Source: Ruegeria sp. A3M17
Lineage (GTDB): Bacteria; Pseudomonadota; Alphaproteobacteria; Rhodobacterales; Rhodobacteraceae
DNA: 64,000 nucleotides
NCBI RefSeq assembly: GCF_003318255.1
Contig: NZ_QOCF01000020.1
Coordinates: forward strand, 1 to 64,000
Direction: 5' to 3'
This document shows, in pieces, positions 61,606 to 64,000 of the stretch. Each line of letters begins with the position of its first letter. Position 1 is the first letter of the stretch. Both the position numbers and the translations under genes were made by a program. The notes beneath the pieces were generated by a model. The model did not search any database. It was not told the origin of the DNA and saw only the letters and a list, made by a program, of their open reading frames with translations.

Positions 61606-62649
61606 CTACGCGGTATTTCGATCTGATTTGCTTACCTCTGCAAGGAATGCGTCCACGTGTTCTTCTTCGGTTGCCCAGGAAGTAACCAGCCGTGTAACCG
61701 AGTTGTCAGCGTCATACGGTTCCCAAACGTAGAAATCGAACCGCTCTTTAAGTTGGGCAATCAGGTCATTGGGAAGGATCGGGAACAACTGGTTGGTTTC
61801 AGTCTCAGCGACAAACTTGAACCCGGCTTTGGCGATCCCATCAGACAGCCGTTCCGCCATCGTGTTAGCGTGACGTGCGAGATCGAAATATAGTCCGTCG
61901 CTGAATAATTCACGGAACTGAAGGCCCAGAATACGACCCTTTGCCAACAAGGCACCGCGCTGCTTGATGTGAAAGGCGAAATCCTCGCGCAGATTTGGAT
62001 TGGGAATGACAATGGCTTCCCCCAGCAACGCACCAACTTTGGTCCCTCCGACCCAGAAGATGTCCGTCAGCTCCGCAATGTCGTGGAGTGTCAGGTCATT
62101 CTTGTTCGCCGATAGGGCGGCCCCCAATCGCGCCCCATCGAGCAACAATAGCAATCCACGTTCCCGACACAGGGCCGATATGGCCTCAAGTTCGGCCTTT
62201 GTGTAGAGCGTTCCCACTTCGGTGGCATTTGAGATGTAGACAAGACGCGGTTTGGCCATGTGCGGGAAGTGTGCATTTGCTTCGAGCGCCGCAAGGATGC
62301 TGTCAGGGGTAAGTTTGCCTTTGACGGGTGGAACCGTTATAATTTTGTGACCTGTCGCTTCAATCGCACCAGTTTCGCGCACGACAATGTGCCCGGAAGC
62401 GGGTGCAATCACAGCTTCATGCGATCTGAGCGCACTGGAGATGGCCAGAATATTGGCAAGGGTTCCGCTGGCAACGAACCAGATGTCCGGGTTTACTTCG
62501 CCCATATGCTGATGAAGCAGTTTCCGAGCCTCTAGCGAGTAAGCGTCGTCACCATAGGCCGTCTGCTGGACCATGTTTGTTTCGGTCAGGGCTGCCAGTA
62601 TCCGGGGGTGTGCCCCTTCACTATAATCATCCAGAAAGCTGAACTTCAT
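61606..62649 (-). CDS. Low-specificity L-threonine aldolase-like enzyme
   Basis: The 347-residue PLP fold-type I enzyme starts at 62649 (MKFSFLDDYSEG, a typical beginning). VASGTLANILAI near 60, LDGARLGAAL near 170 and VGGTKVGALLGEA near 200 are present, the last holding the PLP lysine. It should cleave beta-hydroxy-alpha-amino acids such as threonine or allo-threonine to glycine and an aldehyde. An AraC-type regulator gene lies just upstream on the same strand. Confidence 0.9.
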   Translation of the reverse strand: MKFSFLDDYSEGAHPRILAALTETNMVQQTAYGDDAYSLEARKLLHQHMGEVNPDIWFVASGTLANILAISSALRSHEAVIAPASGHIVVRETGAIEATGHKIITVPPVKGKLTPDSILAALEANAHFPHMAKPRLVYISNATEVGTLYTKAELEAISALCRERGLLLLLDGARLGAALSANKNDLTLHDIAELTDIFWVGGTKVGALLGEAIVIPNPNLREDFAFHIKQRGALLAKGRILGLQFRELFSDGLYFDLARHANTMAERLSDGIAKAGFKFVAETETNQLFPILPNDLIAQLKERFDFYVWEPYDADNSVTRLVTSWATEEEHVDAFLAEVSKSDRNTA

Positions 62650-62712
62650 CGTGGTCTCCATGTATCTTGGATGCAGACATAGGGACGAATACTTAGCGAA
62701 TATAGAACGATT

Positions 62713-63546
62713 TTACATCTCTTGTTGCAGATAGCGCGCGGGGGTGACGCCATAAATGGCGCGGAAATTGCGAGTAAGATGGCTTTGATCGGAAAATCCT
62801 GCCTCAAATGCCGCGTCAGTGATACTGGCACCTCTCTGCAGCATATCCCGGGCACGACGCACACGCGCCAGCATTACATATTGATATGGTGCCATATGAA
62901 ACCGCTTCTGAAATCGTGACATGAATTGGCGTTTCGTGAAGCCGGACAGGTCGGCCAAGGTTGAAATATCGAACGTGCCTTGAATGTTGTCGTGGATGTA
63001 GTCGCGGACCTGGCCCAACTCTTTGCTACCAACCGCACGCTCTTCGGGCTTCGCGTCAGAAAGCGTTTCAAAAATCTGACCAACCGTCTGCAATACTTCC
63101 TGCTCCAGTAGTAGGCGGTCGGAACCGGTTTCCAGCAGAGTCCTCAGGTTGATCAACCGCTCCGCAATGGCAGGCGAGTGTTTGAAGGGTTGGTGAAAGG
63201 AATATGTGCTGTCTGCACAATCCATGGCCTCGCACACAATATCCTGAGGAAAATAGAAGATGGTTTGACGCCAAGCGTCCGCGTCGCCAAGGCCGCCATG
63301 ATGAGCCTCATCCGGCGAAAACGTTGCCACGACATCTTTGGAAGCATGCCACCATTCGCCCTTGCACCAAACATCGTGAGCACCATCTTCGATTGCGCCC
63401 ACAAGATACTCCTCGTGAGAGTGCCGGGGGAATGTCTGCTTGGTGTAATCTGCACGGAGATAGTCGAACCCACCGAGTAGATCGGTATGTTTCAACGTGG
63501 CTTCGTTCTTCGGGCGGCGACCGGCAGGTGTTTGCGTGTCTGGCAT
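62713..63546 (-). CDS. AraC-family regulator with N-terminal cupin domain
   Basis: The 277-residue protein starts at 63546. The N-terminal part (PRHSHEEYLVGAIEDG, FSPDEAHHGG) is the AraC ligand-binding cupin. The C-terminal part has two helix-turn-helix units: ISTLADLSGFTKRQFMSRFQKRFHMAPYQY and ITDAAFEAGFSDQSHLTRNFRAIYGVTPARY. It is upstream of the threonine aldolase-like gene on the same strand (63 bp), which it may control. Confidence 0.92.
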   Translation of the reverse strand: MPDTQTPAGRRPKNEATLKHTDLLGGFDYLRADYTKQTFPRHSHEEYLVGAIEDGAHDVWCKGEWWHASKDVVATFSPDEAHHGGLGDADAWRQTIFYFPQDIVCEAMDCADSTYSFHQPFKHSPAIAERLINLRTLLETGSDRLLLEQEVLQTVGQIFETLSDAKPEERAVGSKELGQVRDYIHDNIQGTFDISTLADLSGFTKRQFMSRFQKRFHMAPYQYVMLARVRRARDMLQRGASITDAAFEAGFSDQSHLTRNFRAIYGVTPARYLQQEM

Positions 63547-63791
63547 GCCTATCAGAGTAATCCTTGCATTGAAGCTTTTCAATTTACACTGACGCGGTCA
63601 TTGACGCAGACGCAGCGAAAGCTCACTAAGTCCCGCTTATTGGGATTTCCAAGATTTGGTTGGGTATGTCCGGTTTGGGCTGGAAGCGGCAGTCGTAAAG
63701 CTTCACGGGGCCCACGACCAAGGCATGGGGCCAACCAAAATTTGCACTGTGCGAAATTAACTTTGAATTCGAAATTCAGTGGGTGGCTATT

Positions 63792-63851
63792 GCGCCCAAG
63801 GTTTTGGGCCAAAGATGCAAATCTTTAGGCGAAATGCAAAGCTTTGGGCGC
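63792..63851. repeat. Inverted repeat enclosing a direct repeat
   Basis: GCGCCCAA (63792-63799) is the perfect complement of TTGGGCGC (63844-63851). Between them ATGCAAATCTTTAGGCG (63815-63831) and ATGCAAAGCTTTGGGCG (63834-63850) are direct repeats 19 bp apart with two differences. Confidence 0.65.
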
Positions 63852-63870
63852 ACCTACAATAAGCTGTAGG

Positions 63871-63989
63871 AGAGCTCATAACGCTGCATTTCCGACGTTG
63901 ATTTCATTAAAGAAAATCTTGGAAGTTCGCCTATAACTCTGCGCGGTATTTGCGCATAACTTTGCACGATTTGCCCATAACTTTGCATG
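63871..63989. repeat. Iteron-like direct repeats with core CATAACTTTGCA
   Basis: TTTGCGCATAACTTTGCACG (63949-63968) and TTTGCCCATAACTTTGCATG (63970-63989) are 21 bp apart with two mismatches. Weaker copies are TTCGCCTATAACTCTGCGCG (63926-63945) and CATAACGCTGCA (63877-63888). Spacing of about two helix turns is typical of protein-bound iterons, but a mobile-element end is also possible. The array may continue beyond the window. Confidence 0.55.
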
Positions 63990-64000
63990 CTACAGAGAAC

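Larger units (their letters stand above)
63547..64000. other. Right-end gap rich in short repeats
   Basis: No credible gene. The left half is ordinary; the last 210 bp hold the repeats described in the next two entries and run off the window. Confidence 0.5.

Noticed and set aside
57025-63653. 15-mer ATTGGGATTTCCAAG at 57025-57039 and 63639-63653
   Set aside because: The match does not extend on either side and its core is partly palindromic; it may be chance or a tiny insertion-element trace.
1-64000. CRISPR array, prophage, or complete insertion sequence
   Set aside because: No regularly spaced repeat array, phage structural genes or intact transposase was seen; only short repeat fragments are present.

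Overview
The window looks like a chromosomal piece of a marine Rhodobacterales (Roseobacter-group) alphaproteobacterium. The evidence is the msrPQ pair, a 41-residue zinc-free L36, DinB with an N-terminal CxxC pair, TRAP transporters, a C-x2-C-x-C-x5-C SoxR and several Roseobacter-type small families. This is inferred from protein family resemblance only; there is no rRNA gene. Positions 1 to about 14.8 kb are conserved housekeeping genes: msrP-msrQ, a cyclase-family hydrolase, a methyltransferase, clpB behind a heat-shock-like promoter, pyrF, a candidate structured RNA, a NUDIX hydrolase, dinB, an N-formylglutamate amidohydrolase-like gene, tRNA-Val(GAC), rpmJ, an acyl-CoA synthetase and a ferric-iron binding protein. 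From 14.8 to 33 kb follow cell-envelope and accessory functions: an outer-membrane barrel, a phospholipase-D-like lipoprotein, a complete TRAP transporter, a TetR/PspA/YiaA module with three matching operators, and a compact five-gene operon (23269-28421) whose genes overlap by 1 to 4 bp. That operon encodes two acetyltransferase-like proteins, an E1/ThiF-like adenylating enzyme without visible catalytic or zinc cysteines, a membrane protein and an Acg-type nitroreductase-like protein. It is the best candidate here for an undescribed pathway. It is followed by a sulfatase and a GbsR/DUF4166/dehydrogenase unit. From about 33 to 58.6 kb the region is mosaic and decaying. It holds a 5'-truncated BMP-family binding protein, a frameshifted histidine phosphatase plus a second relic of the same family, a CatB/Vat-like acetyltransferase and an S41 peptidase truncated at a common breakpoint, a nonsense-interrupted SGNH hydrolase that also lacks its catalytic His, a truncated MBL-fold gene abutting a phosphatase tail, a chimeric GNAT/DUF1127 ORF, and a cyclase-TPR gene frameshifted at a G6 run. 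A roughly 75-bp repeat occurs at 37.5 and 54.1 kb. Intact genes between them include SigZ with a cysteine-metabolism PLP enzyme and a GST, TetR and MarR regulators with clear palindromic operators, an Old Yellow Enzyme, a GFA-domain gene preceded by a G9 run, and a large molybdopterin oxidoreductase. From 58.6 kb to the end come a SoxR regulator divergent from a DUF1330-MFS efflux unit with a SoxR box between them, a threonine aldolase-like enzyme and an AraC regulator. The last 200 bp hold short direct and inverted repeats that run towards the edge of the window.
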